Numbered from the stretch's first letter, positions 37,004 to 46,425 are shown. The stretch: 64,000 nucleotides of DNA from Ruminococcaceae bacterium UBA1405 (GCA_002305685.1 DBQB01000009.1:21511-85510); one strand, 5' to 3'. Notes: generated by a model not told the origin, from the letters alone. A program made the numbers and translations.

Positions 37004-37048
37004 CATCCTATGGTCAATTCCTGTTTTCACGGCAATGACTATAGGATG
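37004..37048. repeat. 13-bp inverted repeat downstream of the aldo/keto reductase
   Basis: CATCCTATGGTCA and TGACTATAGGATG, one mismatch, 19-base spacer. No T-run follows, so it is not a typical terminator; it may stabilise the mRNA end. Confidence 0.45.
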
Positions 37049-37068
37049 CACTCCATTGCGGAAGCACA

Positions 37069-37992
37069 TCATGGAAGAATGTAACCGGCAGCTTTATAAA
37101 TCTGATACCATTCCTGCCGGTTCAAGGTAAAGCTGGTCGCCGCCAAAATTTGCTTCGTATGGTCAAGATCCATACTTCCCGAAACAACCTGCATCTTTGC
37201 TGGATGCCGAAGAATCCAGGCCGCAGCAACAGCGGCAGAAGTCACATGATGCTCCTTTGCCAAATCTTCCAATACCTGGTTCAGTTCCTCAAAAGCTGGA
37301 TTACCCAGGAAACATTTTTTATCTGGACCCTGAAACGGAGACCAGGCCTGGATGGTTACATCGTTAATACGGCAATAGTTGAGCACATCGCCATCCCGAT
37401 TGATTGCTCCCTCAGAAAGACGATTGACCTCCATCCCAGAGACAATCATCTGGGCCATAGGGATGCTCAGCTGTAACTGATTGACCAACAGCGGATGGGA
37501 AAGATATTTTTTCAGCAGTTCTATCTGACCGGGAGAATGGTTGGAAACACCAAAATGCAAAACTTTTCCACTGGTATATAACTCCTCAAACGCTTCGGCT
37601 ACCTCTTCCGGTTCCACCAAAGCATCAGGGCGATGCAGCAAAAGCATATCCAGGTGATCTGTCTGCAAACGCTGCAAGCTTCCCTCCACACAAGAGATAA
37701 TGTAGGATTTGGAAAAATTATAGATCTTATCCGAACGAAGGTCTATTCCACATTTGGACTGCAAAAATATATTGTCTCGAAGGTCTGAATGGTTCTGAAG
37801 TATCTGTCCGAACAGGCGTTCGCACTCGCCGCCCTTATACATATCAGCGTGGTCGAAATAAGTTGCTCCCCATTCTATGCAGCTGCGCACAAATCTATCT
37901 GCCTGCTTTACATTCAGTCGATTCATGCGCATACATCCGATTCCAATGGCTGGTACCGATAGATTGCTGTTTCCCAGTGGAACGTATTTCAT
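37069..37992 (-). CDS. Aldo/keto reductase
   Basis: A 307-residue NAD(P)H-dependent oxidoreductase with a TIM barrel. The catalytic set is visible: Asp and Tyr in FDHADMYKGGE, Lys in QSKCGIDL, His in LLLHRPDALVEP; the cofactor end carries IQAWSPFQG and AAWILRHPAKMQVVSGSM. It resembles the YdhF/AKR11-like bacterial branch. The substrate is unknown; sugar or carbonyl reduction is usual. Start ATG 37992 with a short leader. It lies alone between the inverted repeat downstream and the GNAT gene upstream (62 bp). Confidence 0.92.
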   Translation of the reverse strand: MKYVPLGNSNLSVPAIGIGCMRMNRLNVKQADRFVRSCIEWGATYFDHADMYKGGECERLFGQILQNHSDLRDNIFLQSKCGIDLRSDKIYNFSKSYIISCVEGSLQRLQTDHLDMLLLHRPDALVEPEEVAEAFEELYTSGKVLHFGVSNHSPGQIELLKKYLSHPLLVNQLQLSIPMAQMIVSGMEVNRLSEGAINRDGDVLNYCRINDVTIQAWSPFQGPDKKCFLGNPAFEELNQVLEDLAKEHHVTSAAVAAAWILRHPAKMQVVSGSMDLDHTKQILAATSFTLNRQEWYQIYKAAGYILP

Positions 37993-38054
37993 TTTCTTCT
38001 CTCGCTTTCAAAATCAATAGGATACTGCCTCGAAGTCCTGAGATGCCACCAAAA

Positions 38055-38687
38055 CTAAGATTTTTTCAGCATCTGCATCAACTTCACCCGCTGCGGCTGG
38101 CTTCCGGCATAGGCAGGCAGCTGACGCCAAGGAGCATCGGGATCGTTGATCAGTCCAAAACGAACATGGCCTTCCCAAATTCCATTGATTTCCAGATAGC
38201 GCTCCGAATACCCTTCCCGTGTGAATCCCAATTTTTCCGCCACGCGAAGCGACGGTTTGTTGCGGGGAAGGATCGCCAGTTCAATTCGGTTGAGCTTATA
38301 CACCTCAAACATAATGCGGATTCCCATGGCGATGGCCTCGGTGATATATCCATGGTTGAGATAATCTTTGTCCAACTTATAAGCCAAAAAGGCGGAACGA
38401 ACACTGCCCCCCATCAAATTGGAGAAAGAAACCATGCCGATGATCTGATCCGGATGTTCCTTCAAAAACACCCACAATTTTAAACCGCGTATGGAGAGAC
38501 GATCCTCCTCGTCCGCTTCCAACACCATACGCTGATACGGTATGCTGAGAAAACCTGCCGGACGTTGGGGATCCAACGGCACAAAGAGATCCTCATTTTT
38601 CTGGTAATACACCAATACCTGCTGTGGCGTCACCAGCCTGGAAACCTTCAGAATCAGCCTTTGGGTATGATATTCTTTTTTCAGCAT
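38055..38687 (-). CDS. GNAT-family N-acetyltransferase
   Basis: A 210-residue GNAT of the RimJ/RimL type, transferring acetyl from acetyl-CoA to an amine such as a protein N-terminus. The central signature is GMVSFSNLMGGSVRSAFLAYKLDKDYLNHGYITEAIAMGIRIMFE, followed by LNRIELAILPRNKPSLRVAEKLGFTREGYSERYLEINGIWEGHVRFGLI, the acetyl-CoA and substrate parts. The target is unknown. The gene lies between htpG (60 bp upstream) and the aldo/keto reductase on the same strand. There is no other local clue to its role. Confidence 0.9.
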   Translation of the reverse strand: MLKKEYHTQRLILKVSRLVTPQQVLVYYQKNEDLFVPLDPQRPAGFLSIPYQRMVLEADEEDRLSIRGLKLWVFLKEHPDQIIGMVSFSNLMGGSVRSAFLAYKLDKDYLNHGYITEAIAMGIRIMFEVYKLNRIELAILPRNKPSLRVAEKLGFTREGYSERYLEINGIWEGHVRFGLINDPDAPWRQLPAYAGSQPQRVKLMQMLKKS

Positions 38688-38746
38688 TCTCGCTTCCGCC
38701 TTTCCGGATGGTTTATTCTGGTTGTATCTTTTGCAGAAACGGGAAA

Positions 38747-40615
38747 TCAGTGCAGCATTGCGTTGGAGAGCACCTGCATACTGCGCTTCATAAACGCAGC
38801 CATCTCCTCCGCCGTGAGGGAACGATGGCTCAGCGCTGCCAAATCATAGATATACTGGCAGGCCAGCTTCCGATCCTCCTCGCTGAGGGAAGGAAGCTTT
38901 TCGATGAGCGCATTGCGGGTATTGATGACCACTGTGGTTTTGGGTTTTTCTCCAAAGTTCATCCCATAATACGCACCCATCTCCTGCATCCGGCGTGCCT
39001 GCTCGCTGAGCAGCAGCACCGCAGGAGTCTGATCGTCCTTCAGCGCTTCGGAACGGATTTCCAACTCTTTGGCCTTCTCCCCCATCGCTTCGGTGAATAG
39101 TTTGCTCAACTGTTCCGCCTGCGTCTCGTCCGTCTGGGTATCCTTCATAGCTTCGCTGATATCAGAATCGATTCGAGCAAATTTAATTTCGTGATTTTTA
39201 TATTCCAAGAAGCTGATAAAATGCGGATCGATGGCATGACTGAGCACCGCCACTGCAATCCCCTGAGCGTCAAACATCCGGATATACTGGGACTGTAAAT
39301 CCTCATCGGTGACATAAAAGATCTTGTTGTCTTTTGTCTTGGGGAATTCCTCCAGCGTCTTATACTCTCCCTTGGTGGTTTTCAGCAGCAGAATATCCTT
39401 CACACGGTCATAGAACTTCTCATCCTTGATGCAGCCAAACTTAATGAAGGGCGAGATATCCTCCCAGTATTTGCAGAAATCTTCCCGATTGTCCTGGAAA
39501 ATAGAATGCAGTTTATCAGATACCTTTTTGGTAATATGGCGGGAAATCTTGGCTACATCCCCATCGTTTTGCAGAAAGCTGCGGGATACGTTGAGCGGCA
39601 GATCGGGACAGTCGATCACACCTTTGAGCAGCATCAAGAATTCCGGAACGACTTCCTTAATATTGTCCGCCACATAGACCTGATTGCTGTAGAGTTTAAT
39701 CTCTCCAGGCATAACCTCCACCTTGTTCTGCTGCTTGGGAAAATACAGAATGCCTTTGAGGTTGAAGGGATAATCCACATTCAGATGGATCCAGAACAGT
39801 GGTTCATTGAAATCCATAAATACCTGGGAATAAAACTGCTTATACTCCTCATCGGTACAATCCTTAGGCGCTTTGAGCCAGAGAGGATGGGTATCGTTGA
39901 CCGGATAATCCTTGGTCGGAGCCTCAGCCTTACCATCCTTCTCCTCATCGGTTGAAGGGGTCTGCGCAGGCACTTCATCCAGATGTTTGGGATTGAGATA
40001 AATCTCATAGGGCATAAACTGACAATACTTATGGAGAATTTCATGAAGACGGGTTTCCTTGAGAAATTCTTCCTCCCCCTGAGCGATATGTAGAGTAATG
40101 GTAGTTCCTACCTCGCTGCGGGTGCCGTCGCTGATCTCATACTCCGCGGAACCATCCGAATACCAGTGAACCGGTTTGGCATCTTTTTGATAGGAAAGGG
40201 TGTCGATCTCCACTTCGCTTGCTGCCATAAAAGCGGAATAAAAGCCCAAGCCAAAATGTCCGATAATTCCTACGTCGCCGCTGTCGGTTTTCTCCCGATA
40301 GTGATCCACAAATTCCTTGGCACCGGAAAAAGCCACCTGGGTGATATACCTTTCCACCTCATCTTCGGTCATGCCCAAACCATTATCGGAAAAGCACAAC
40401 GTCTTGGCAGCTTCATCCACCGTAATTACCACTCTCGGCGGAGTCTCGCTCTTTTCAGCTTCTCCAATGTTTCTCAGTTTTTCCAGTTTACTGATCGCGT
40501 CACAGCCGTTAGAAACCAGCTCACGAACAAAAATATCCTTGTCCGAATAAAGCCATTTTTTGATGATCGGAAATAAATTCTCCGATTCTACCTTAATCTG
40601 TCCTTGTCGTTTCAT
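38747..40615 (-). CDS. htpG: Chaperone HtpG (Hsp90 family)
   Basis: ATP-dependent chaperone of 622 residues. The N-terminal GHKL ATPase domain shows VSNGCDAISKLEKLR, FSDNGLGMTEDEVERYI, GQFGLGFYSAF-like (GHFGLGFYSAFMA) and a GTTITLHI strand; the middle domain has the substrate-stabilising FWIHLNVDYPFNLKGILYFPK and VSRSFLQNDGDV; the C-terminal dimerisation domain ends in ...MQVLSNAMLH. A charged linker at about residues 210-235 (STDEEKDGKAEAPTKD) is present, short as in bacterial HtpG. Start ATG 40615 has GGAGGAAA upstream. A sigma-A promoter overlaps the end of birA. Confidence 0.97.
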   Translation of the reverse strand: MKRQGQIKVESENLFPIIKKWLYSDKDIFVRELVSNGCDAISKLEKLRNIGEAEKSETPPRVVITVDEAAKTLCFSDNGLGMTEDEVERYITQVAFSGAKEFVDHYREKTDSGDVGIIGHFGLGFYSAFMAASEVEIDTLSYQKDAKPVHWYSDGSAEYEISDGTRSEVGTTITLHIAQGEEEFLKETRLHEILHKYCQFMPYEIYLNPKHLDEVPAQTPSTDEEKDGKAEAPTKDYPVNDTHPLWLKAPKDCTDEEYKQFYSQVFMDFNEPLFWIHLNVDYPFNLKGILYFPKQQNKVEVMPGEIKLYSNQVYVADNIKEVVPEFLMLLKGVIDCPDLPLNVSRSFLQNDGDVAKISRHITKKVSDKLHSIFQDNREDFCKYWEDISPFIKFGCIKDEKFYDRVKDILLLKTTKGEYKTLEEFPKTKDNKIFYVTDEDLQSQYIRMFDAQGIAVAVLSHAIDPHFISFLEYKNHEIKFARIDSDISEAMKDTQTDETQAEQLSKLFTEAMGEKAKELEIRSEALKDDQTPAVLLLSEQARRMQEMGAYYGMNFGEKPKTTVVINTRNALIEKLPSLSEEDRKLACQYIYDLAALSHRSLTAEEMAAFMKRSMQVLSNAMLH

Positions 40616-40702
40616 ATTGTACTTTCCTCCATTTCCATATATCTTTAATCTTTGGTTGCCGTCCAATTTCGACGGCTCTCAAAATGTTTTTGCACCAAAA
40701 AT

Positions 40703-40731
40703 ATCCTACCGCAAAGGGAAACTCTTGTCAA
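40703..40731 (-). promoter_or_regulatory. Sigma-A promoter for htpG
   Basis: On the minus strand TTGACA, a 17-base spacer and TAGGAT; the -35 overlaps the birA stop codon. No CIRCE or HrcA site was seen. Confidence 0.65.
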
Positions 40732-41711
40732 CCATCCTCCAACCACGGCAAGCGGATATCGCCAGAATATAACCGCTGCATTCCTTGTGGTGTGATAACT
40801 GCCAGAGAACCATCCGGCTTAATATCCTCTACCAACACCCGCTGCCAATGGTCTTTATTCCACCATGCAATCTCTTTTCCAATTAGGAAAGAGCGACGCC
40901 GGTACTCCTCCATCACAGAGTTGGAAAAACAATCCGGCCAACTTCGTTCCATCTCATCCAGAATGGCCGCCGCCAACCGATTGAGGGAAGGGGGACTTTC
41001 CTCCCCCAACAACATTTTTAAAGAAGCCGCTTTTCCCTGAAGTTCTTCCGGAAACTGATCCGGCAAGGTGGAGACATTGATTCCAATGCCCACCACAGCA
41101 TATTCCAGCTGATGCAGCTCCAAATCCATTGAAGCTTCCGTCAAAATTCCGCAAATCTTCTTGCCCTGAACATAGAGATCATTGATCCACTTGATCTCCA
41201 CAGGGAGTCCTGTCAACAACTCCACCGCACGCGCGACAACCACGGCAGCCCATGTTGTCAGATGAATTCCTTGTTCAGCACTGCACTCCGGGCGAAGCAC
41301 TACGCTCATATACAGTCCAACGTCTTTGGGGGAGAAAAAAGTGCGGTTTCTTCGGCCCCGTCCGCCAGTCTGTTCTCGGGCAGCCACCACGTCGCCATGG
41401 CCCGCGCCCTGCTGCGCTGCTTGTTTTGCAACAGCATTGGTGGAATCGACACAAGGCTCCACGTGCAGCTGCCGTCCGAACACTTCCGTATGCAGCGCAG
41501 AGAATATGCCGGCGGCACTGACGTGTCCTGTGTCTGAACACAGGCGATATCCTCGATTGGTAACCGCCTCAATCTGATAACCTTCCCTGCGCAGCGCCTC
41601 AATCGTTTTCCAAACGGCACTGCGGGTGATCTGTAACTTGGAGGCAATCTTACTGCCTGAAACACTTTCCTGGCGGTTTTGTTCCAAAATTTCCAGAACC
41701 TTGGTTTTCAT
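40728..41711 (-). CDS. birA: Bifunctional biotin-[acetyl-CoA-carboxylase] ligase and biotin repressor
   Basis: Attaches biotin to carrier proteins and, as an N-terminal DNA-binding version, represses biotin genes. It has 327 residues. An HTH_11 winged helix (LEILEQNRQESVSGSKIASKLQITRSAVWKTIEALRREGYQIEAV) is followed by the catalytic domain with the biotinyl-AMP loop EQTGGRGRRNRTFFSPK and the conserved KWINDLYVQGKKICGILTE, and a C-terminal SH3-like domain. Start ATG 41711 has GGGGC nearby, weak. It is the only biotin gene here and shares no operon with htpG, which uses its own promoter. Confidence 0.95.
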   Translation of the reverse strand: MKTKVLEILEQNRQESVSGSKIASKLQITRSAVWKTIEALRREGYQIEAVTNRGYRLCSDTGHVSAAGIFSALHTEVFGRQLHVEPCVDSTNAVAKQAAQQGAGHGDVVAAREQTGGRGRRNRTFFSPKDVGLYMSVVLRPECSAEQGIHLTTWAAVVVARAVELLTGLPVEIKWINDLYVQGKKICGILTEASMDLELHQLEYAVVGIGINVSTLPDQFPEELQGKAASLKMLLGEESPPSLNRLAAAILDEMERSWPDCFSNSVMEEYRRRSFLIGKEIAWWNKDHWQRVLVEDIKPDGSLAVITPQGMQRLYSGDIRLPWLEDG

Positions 41712-41865
41712 CTTGCCCCTGACCTCTCTTTCCGTCCCATTCGCCAATACTGTCTATTTGTTATCCTACTGCGGTATTTTTCATAATTTTTGTTTTTTTT
41801 GTAAATTTTTAGCACACGGTGTTTTGTCGAGAAGCGCGCAATCAAAAACATCGCTCATCCCCGAT

Positions 41866-42858
41866 TTAGGGATGCAAAACGCTGTTGCTACATTTTCCTT
41901 CAGTATAAAAATGGTAAAGGTTTTCAAAAGCGATTCCGACCATATTTTCCACCGCCTCATCGGTATAGAAGGCTACATGGGTAGTATACACCACATTTGG
42001 CAGTTCCAGCAACCGCAAAAACTGCGGATGATCGATTCTTTGCCCGGACATATCTTTTCGAACAAAGGGCCGCTCTCCCTCTATTACATCAAAAGCCAAA
42101 CCTCCAACCTTTCCGCTTTCCAGTCCCTGCAAGACGTCATTCCACTCAAACAGTCCGCCGCGGGACGTATTGACCAGCAGCACACCGTCCTTCATCTTGG
42201 AGAGTGTTTTCTGATCCACCATATGATACGTCTGAGGAGTCAAGGGACAGAGAAACACCAGAATATCCGACTGCCGGTACACTTCCTCCAACGGAAGATA
42301 GGTGGCCATCTTGCTCACCTTCTCGGATGGATACAGATCATACGCCAACAGTTTTCCTCCAAAGCCATGGAAGTTTTCCACCGCCGCGCCGCCAATTCGC
42401 CCTGTACCGACGATCCCAGTGGTCAGATTGTGTATTTCCCTGCCACACATCCCTTCAATGGAGAAATCATGTGCCCGTATCCGGCGCTGCTGCTCCAGGC
42501 CATGGCGAAGCAGTTCCAACGTCATCATGACGGTATGCTCAGAGACCGCGTTGGGAGAATATGCAGGTACATTAGCAATCTGTATTCCCAAACTTAGGAT
42601 GCTATCCACGTCCATGTGATCAATTCCAGCGGAACGGGTCAGCAGATATCTTACTCCGCCATCTCGCAACATTTTTGCCACCTTTGCGTTCACCGAACAG
42701 CTCACACTGATCATCGCCGCATCGCATCCCTTGGCTAGGTGAGCTGTGGATTCTTTAAGAATTTCATGGCTGCTGTGCAGAGTAAATCCAAATTTTTCTC
42801 CATATGCGCGAGCGTAAGCTGTCTCATCCTCCCGAAGCCCATAAATCATCACGTTCAT
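41866..42858 (-). CDS. D-isomer-specific 2-hydroxyacid dehydrogenase
   Basis: A 330-residue NAD-dependent dehydrogenase of the D-lactate dehydrogenase type. The catalytic domain contains the NAD-binding GIVGTGRIGGAAVENFHGFGGKLLAYD; catalytic residues sit in LVNTSRGGLFEWNDV (Arg), FDVIEGERPF (Glu) and VVYTTHVAFYTDEAVENM (His). The N-terminal half starts MIYGLREDETAYARAYGEKFGF. Fermentative reduction of pyruvate or related 2-keto acids to D-hydroxy acids is likely. Start ATG 42858 fits the family length. The gene is alone, 154 bp after birA in the minus-strand order. Confidence 0.92.
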   Translation of the reverse strand: MNVMIYGLREDETAYARAYGEKFGFTLHSSHEILKESTAHLAKGCDAAMISVSCSVNAKVAKMLRDGGVRYLLTRSAGIDHMDVDSILSLGIQIANVPAYSPNAVSEHTVMMTLELLRHGLEQQRRIRAHDFSIEGMCGREIHNLTTGIVGTGRIGGAAVENFHGFGGKLLAYDLYPSEKVSKMATYLPLEEVYRQSDILVFLCPLTPQTYHMVDQKTLSKMKDGVLLVNTSRGGLFEWNDVLQGLESGKVGGLAFDVIEGERPFVRKDMSGQRIDHPQFLRLLELPNVVYTTHVAFYTDEAVENMVGIAFENLYHFYTEGKCSNSVLHP

Positions 42859-42959
42859 TTCACAGATCCCTCCGTTTTGTTTGATTTCCTGATTTATTTT
42901 CTGCGGAAGAATTGTGGTTATACCTTTCTTGTTTTCGTAAAATTTCTCAGCTGCGGAAA

Positions 42960-42995
42960 ATAAAAAAATCCGAACCTCGTCTGAGGTTCGGATAG
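42960..42995 (-). terminator. Terminator after the EAL-domain gene
   Basis: An 11-pair stem (ATCCGAACCTC and complement) with a four-base loop, followed on the minus strand by seven T residues. Confidence 0.85.
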
Positions 42996-43029
42996 TGATT
43001 ATGTATTATAAACAGAACCAAGCTTCGCG

Positions 43030-45012
43030 TCAAGTTTCACAAGCGGTGGCGTCAGTATGGAAAGTTCCATCCTCTTTTGAGACAGGATCTAACAGCAAAA
43101 GCAGCGAATCCTTTGGCATAGGTCTTGCATAGTAAAATCCCTGGATCCATTTCACTCCCTGAGCAATAAGGGCTTGCGCCTGTATCTGCCGCTCCACACC
43201 TTCGACAATCAGCTGGCAATCCAGACTATGAAACATATTGAGCATGGTATTGACAATAAAGCGGGATCTCTCATTCTCCGGATATTCCTGAACCAAACTG
43301 TGATCCAGTTTGATACAGGAAAAATCATTTTCCAACACCAGGGAAAGATTGGAATGCCCGGTTCCAAAGTCATCCAGTGCAAAACGAAACCCTTTTTGCA
43401 TCAACTGCTTCATAATTGCTTGCATCTTTTGCGGATTTTCAGAAAGTACCCGCTCGGTAACCTCCAAACAAAGTCTTTCCGGTTTAAAGTTGTATCGCTC
43501 CGTCAAAACATTCATTTTACGGATAAAGTCCTCGTTGAGCAGCTGCTGAGCCGATAGATTAACGGAAACCGATTCCAAGATATCCTCCGCCGTGTCCGAC
43601 AATAAGCTACAGGCCTGTTCCATCACAATATCAGTAAGTTCATCGATAAATCCGTTTGTCTCCGCAATCGGGATAAAAAGCCCTGGAGAGATTAAGTTTC
43701 CCTGCGGATCCCGCATACGCAACAATGCCTCAGCTGTCGAAAGTTTTCCGGTATGGCAGTTATAGATCGGCTGATACCATGCCTCGAAACGCTCTTCTTT
43801 GATAGCGGACTGCAAAAGGCGGATGATCTGTCCCTGCTGCGCCATCTTCTGATAGATCGAGGGATCAAAGCGAAGAATATGCTCCTTACGGGTTCTGGCT
43901 AACGAAAGGCTAAAACTTAAGATTTCCAGTATATTATCTGCATCTTCTTCCCGACCACTGTCGGTATAGATAAACTCTGCAAATACTGGGTGGGGGGTAA
44001 TGGAGACATTGTCCAACACCCATGGCTCCCGAAAACGGGTAAGTATGGTTTCAACCAAACGATCGGCAGATGTCTTATCTTCATATGGCACCAGCAGTGC
44101 AAACTCCACATTTCCCATTCGAAAGGATTTTCCCTTGGGAACAAGCTGTTCTAACCACAGGGAAATACGATAAAGCAAGGCATCTCCCCGTTTTACTCCA
44201 TATCTTTGGTTGATAGAGCGATACTGCTGCAAAGAAATTGCAACAATCTGAAAGTGCTGTTTTCCTCCTACGCGAAGCAGCAGTTCTTGATGCAGACTAT
44301 TTCGGTTGCCGCTGGGCGTTAAAATATCCTGCTCAATTCCCCTGCTTTGGAAGTTGAGTAACAGAATGATGTTGGCGGCAACAACAATACAGCCATTAAA
44401 CAAAACATTTTTATAGATTATCTGATATCCCGTCAAAACCAGAATGATTGGCGGCAGAATGCGCATAACCTTTCGCATTGAGGGATCAATGCTCCGCCGA
44501 TTGCGCAGCGTAATCATCAGCAACACAAAAAGCTGTAAAAGCATCACACCATATCCGATGTTGATCAAAGGACCGCGTTGATAATTCTGCTGCTCATCAA
44601 AATAGAAAATAATGCCGCTTTGAAAATTATACAGAATGAGCAGTGCATAGAGCAGATACAGAACAATGAGCAACAGCCGAAATCTTTTGCTTCCATCTTT
44701 TTGATAAATATGTTCATACAGTAGACGGCACAGATAATAGGCTATCACCGAGGATACCGCAACAATTAAAAGAAAATAACCGCTGTTACAGAGCATATGG
44801 ATCCAAACAGGTATCCTGTTGGCCAGTACAATGAAATAGGTGCATAAGATATTCAGTACAACTGCACCCATCGATAGATATAAGCAGTTTCGGAAAATCC
44901 TACGCTGAGAGAATTTTTCCCAGCGTCGCTCACGAAAGTTTAAGGTTAATATAAAGAGAATAATCAAAGAAAAAACTTCCGTGGAAATCGACCACTTTAT
45001 CATTGCATTCAC
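43030..45012 (-). CDS. Membrane EAL-domain phosphodiesterase with degenerate GGDEF
   Basis: A 660-residue sensor protein. About seven hydrophobic helices span residues 8-225. A GGDEF-like domain follows (RYGVKRGDALLYRISLWL), but the signature loop reads MGNVEF, so cyclase activity is unlikely. The C-terminal EAL domain (about 395-640) has AEALLRMRDPQG, SVNLSAQQLLNEDF, ALDDFGTGHSNL, IKLDHSLVQ and VEGVERQIQ, the residues expected in an active c-di-GMP phosphodiesterase. It would degrade c-di-GMP in response to an unknown membrane signal. The start at 45012 lies upstream of the first membrane helix. Confidence 0.92.
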   Translation of the reverse strand: MNAMIKWSISTEVFSLIILFILTLNFRERRWEKFSQRRIFRNCLYLSMGAVVLNILCTYFIVLANRIPVWIHMLCNSGYFLLIVAVSSVIAYYLCRLLYEHIYQKDGSKRFRLLLIVLYLLYALLILYNFQSGIIFYFDEQQNYQRGPLINIGYGVMLLQLFVLLMITLRNRRSIDPSMRKVMRILPPIILVLTGYQIIYKNVLFNGCIVVAANIILLLNFQSRGIEQDILTPSGNRNSLHQELLLRVGGKQHFQIVAISLQQYRSINQRYGVKRGDALLYRISLWLEQLVPKGKSFRMGNVEFALLVPYEDKTSADRLVETILTRFREPWVLDNVSITPHPVFAEFIYTDSGREEDADNILEILSFSLSLARTRKEHILRFDPSIYQKMAQQGQIIRLLQSAIKEERFEAWYQPIYNCHTGKLSTAEALLRMRDPQGNLISPGLFIPIAETNGFIDELTDIVMEQACSLLSDTAEDILESVSVNLSAQQLLNEDFIRKMNVLTERYNFKPERLCLEVTERVLSENPQKMQAIMKQLMQKGFRFALDDFGTGHSNLSLVLENDFSCIKLDHSLVQEYPENERSRFIVNTMLNMFHSLDCQLIVEGVERQIQAQALIAQGVKWIQGFYYARPMPKDSLLLLLDPVSKEDGTFHTDATACET

Positions 45013-45210
45013 CTAAATTCAGCAGGGCATCCTCTTTCATGCACTGGCTTTTATTTATGATCCAACGGAAAAGTCTATGCTATTAGGAAGAATGGGGCGA
45101 AAATCAATCTCTGCTATGAATTTTTATCAAAACCTTCCCATCAAATGCACATGGAAATTCTGACCATCGCCAAACAGCAAAAATTGGGTTCATTCATTTG
45201 TTACCAATAT

Positions 45211-45243
45211 AAAAAATACCGGAGCAAAAACTCTTGCTCCGGC
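45211..45243 (-). terminator. Terminator of the tRNA-Arg gene
   Basis: On the minus strand CCGGAGCAA / TTGCTCCGG with a six-base loop, followed by TATTTTTT, directly past the tRNA 3' end. Confidence 0.85.
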
Positions 45244-45244
45244 A

Positions 45245-45321
45245 TGGTGCGCCTGGAGGGACTCGAACCCCCGACCTACTGATTCGTAGTCAGTCACTCT
45301 ATCCAGCTGAGCTACAAACGC
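45245..45321 (-). tRNA. tRNA-Arg(ACG)
   Basis: On the minus strand a 77-nt cloverleaf starting GCGTTTG and ending GCGCACCA, so CCA is encoded. D arm AGCTCAGCTGGATAGAG; anticodon stem ACTGA/TCAGT with loop CTACGAA, anticodon ACG; T arm GGGGGTTCGAGTCCCTC. ACG is read as ICG and decodes CGU, CGC and CGA after deamination, which needs a TadA enzyme. It is a single tRNA gene with its own strong promoter and terminator. Confidence 0.95.
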
Positions 45322-45363
45322 ACGAATAATCGCTTTGAGGATATTTCCCCTGACGACTTTTTT

Positions 45364-45392
45364 ATTATATCAGTGTTGGGTCGAATTGTCAA
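45364..45392 (-). promoter_or_regulatory. Sigma-A promoter for tRNA-Arg
   Basis: TTGACA, a 17-base spacer and TATAAT on the minus strand, a perfect consensus promoter about 45 bp before the tRNA. Confidence 0.85.
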
Positions 45393-45441
45393 GTATTTTT
45401 TCAGATATTGTCACTTTCTCTTTGCGCAGGATGGCAAATTC

Positions 45442-45470
45442 TTGACATAGTGCACCCTTTTTGTTATGGT
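45442..45470 (+). promoter_or_regulatory. Sigma-A promoter for coaW
   Basis: TTGACA, a 17-base spacer and TATGGT, about 100 bp before the coaW start. It is divergent from the tRNA promoter 50 bp away. Confidence 0.65.
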
Positions 45471-45574
45471 ATAGGTACGAAGATAGCTTCCCGCATTGCT
45501 CCCAAAAGCACAACACCCTCCTGCTCCCCCGCTCAAAAACAGCTATCGCTTTGCTTAGGAAAGGACGAAAATAT

Positions 45575-46414
45575 ATGGGCATTGTCATCGGTATTGATAT
45601 TGGCGGCAGTACCACAAAAATTGTAGGTTTTCAGGAAAACAAAGCTTTTCCGCCGCTGTTGGTTACCTCCAGCGATCCGATTTCCTCCCTGTTCGGCGCT
45701 TTTGGAAAGTTTACTTACGATAACGCCATCGCCATCCCGGAAATTCAGAAAGTAGTTATCACTGGCGTGGGCGCCTCCTGCGTCACATCCCCCATCTATG
45801 GCTTACCTACCTATCGCGCTGCGGAATTCGACTGCATCGGTCTTGGAGCTCTGTACCTCAGCGGTCTGAAACAGGCGGTGATCGCAAGTTTGGGAACTGG
45901 CACCGCTGTGGTATACACCGATGGCAGCAAAGTAGAGTATCTGGGCGGTACCGGCGTAGGCGGAGGTACCCTGGTAGGTCTTTCCAGCAAAATGCTGGGG
46001 CTCAATCACATCGACAATATTGTACGGCTGGCGCAGGGCGGTTTGGCGGAACATGTGGATCTAACCATCGGAGATATGATGAACGGCGAACTGCCTCAAC
46101 TCCCTGCCAACTTTACCGCATCCAACTTTGGCAAGATGGATGAAACTGCCACCCAATCGGATATTGCCATGGGTATTTTTAATTTGGTGGCACAGGTGGT
46201 TGGAATGATCTGTATCTTTGCTGCGCGCAACGTCAACAACACCGACATTGTACTTACCGGAAATCTTTCCCGGATTCCCACCATGCACCCTGTGTTTGAG
46301 ATCATGGGAAAACAGTACGGCGTACATTTTATCATCCCGGAGGATTCCGGGTTTGCCACCGCTTATGGCGCGGCTCTGTGCGTCAGCGGCGATTTTCATC
46401 TGGAAGAAATCTGA
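45575..46414 (+). CDS. coaW: Type II pantothenate kinase
   Basis: Phosphorylates pantothenate to 4'-phosphopantothenate, the first step of CoA synthesis, and is not feedback-inhibited like the type I enzyme. The 279-residue actin-like protein starts MGIVIGIDIGGSTTKIVGF (ATP phosphate loop), continues with ITGVGAS, CIGLGALYLSG, ASLGTGTAV and GGTGVGGGTLVGLSSKMLG, and ends with the adenosine part VLTGNLSRIPTMHPVFEIMGKQYGVHFIIPEDSGFATAYGAAL. This is the Firmicutes CoaW form also found in Staphylococcus. Start ATG 45575 has AAAGGA upstream. It works with coaD at 1.6 kb in the same pathway. Confidence 0.92.
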   Translation: MGIVIGIDIGGSTTKIVGFQENKAFPPLLVTSSDPISSLFGAFGKFTYDNAIAIPEIQKVVITGVGASCVTSPIYGLPTYRAAEFDCIGLGALYLSGLKQAVIASLGTGTAVVYTDGSKVEYLGGTGVGGGTLVGLSSKMLGLNHIDNIVRLAQGGLAEHVDLTIGDMMNGELPQLPANFTASNFGKMDETATQSDIAMGIFNLVAQVVGMICIFAARNVNNTDIVLTGNLSRIPTMHPVFEIMGKQYGVHFIIPEDSGFATAYGAALCVSGDFHLEEI

Positions 46415-46425
46415 AGAAAGCCAGT

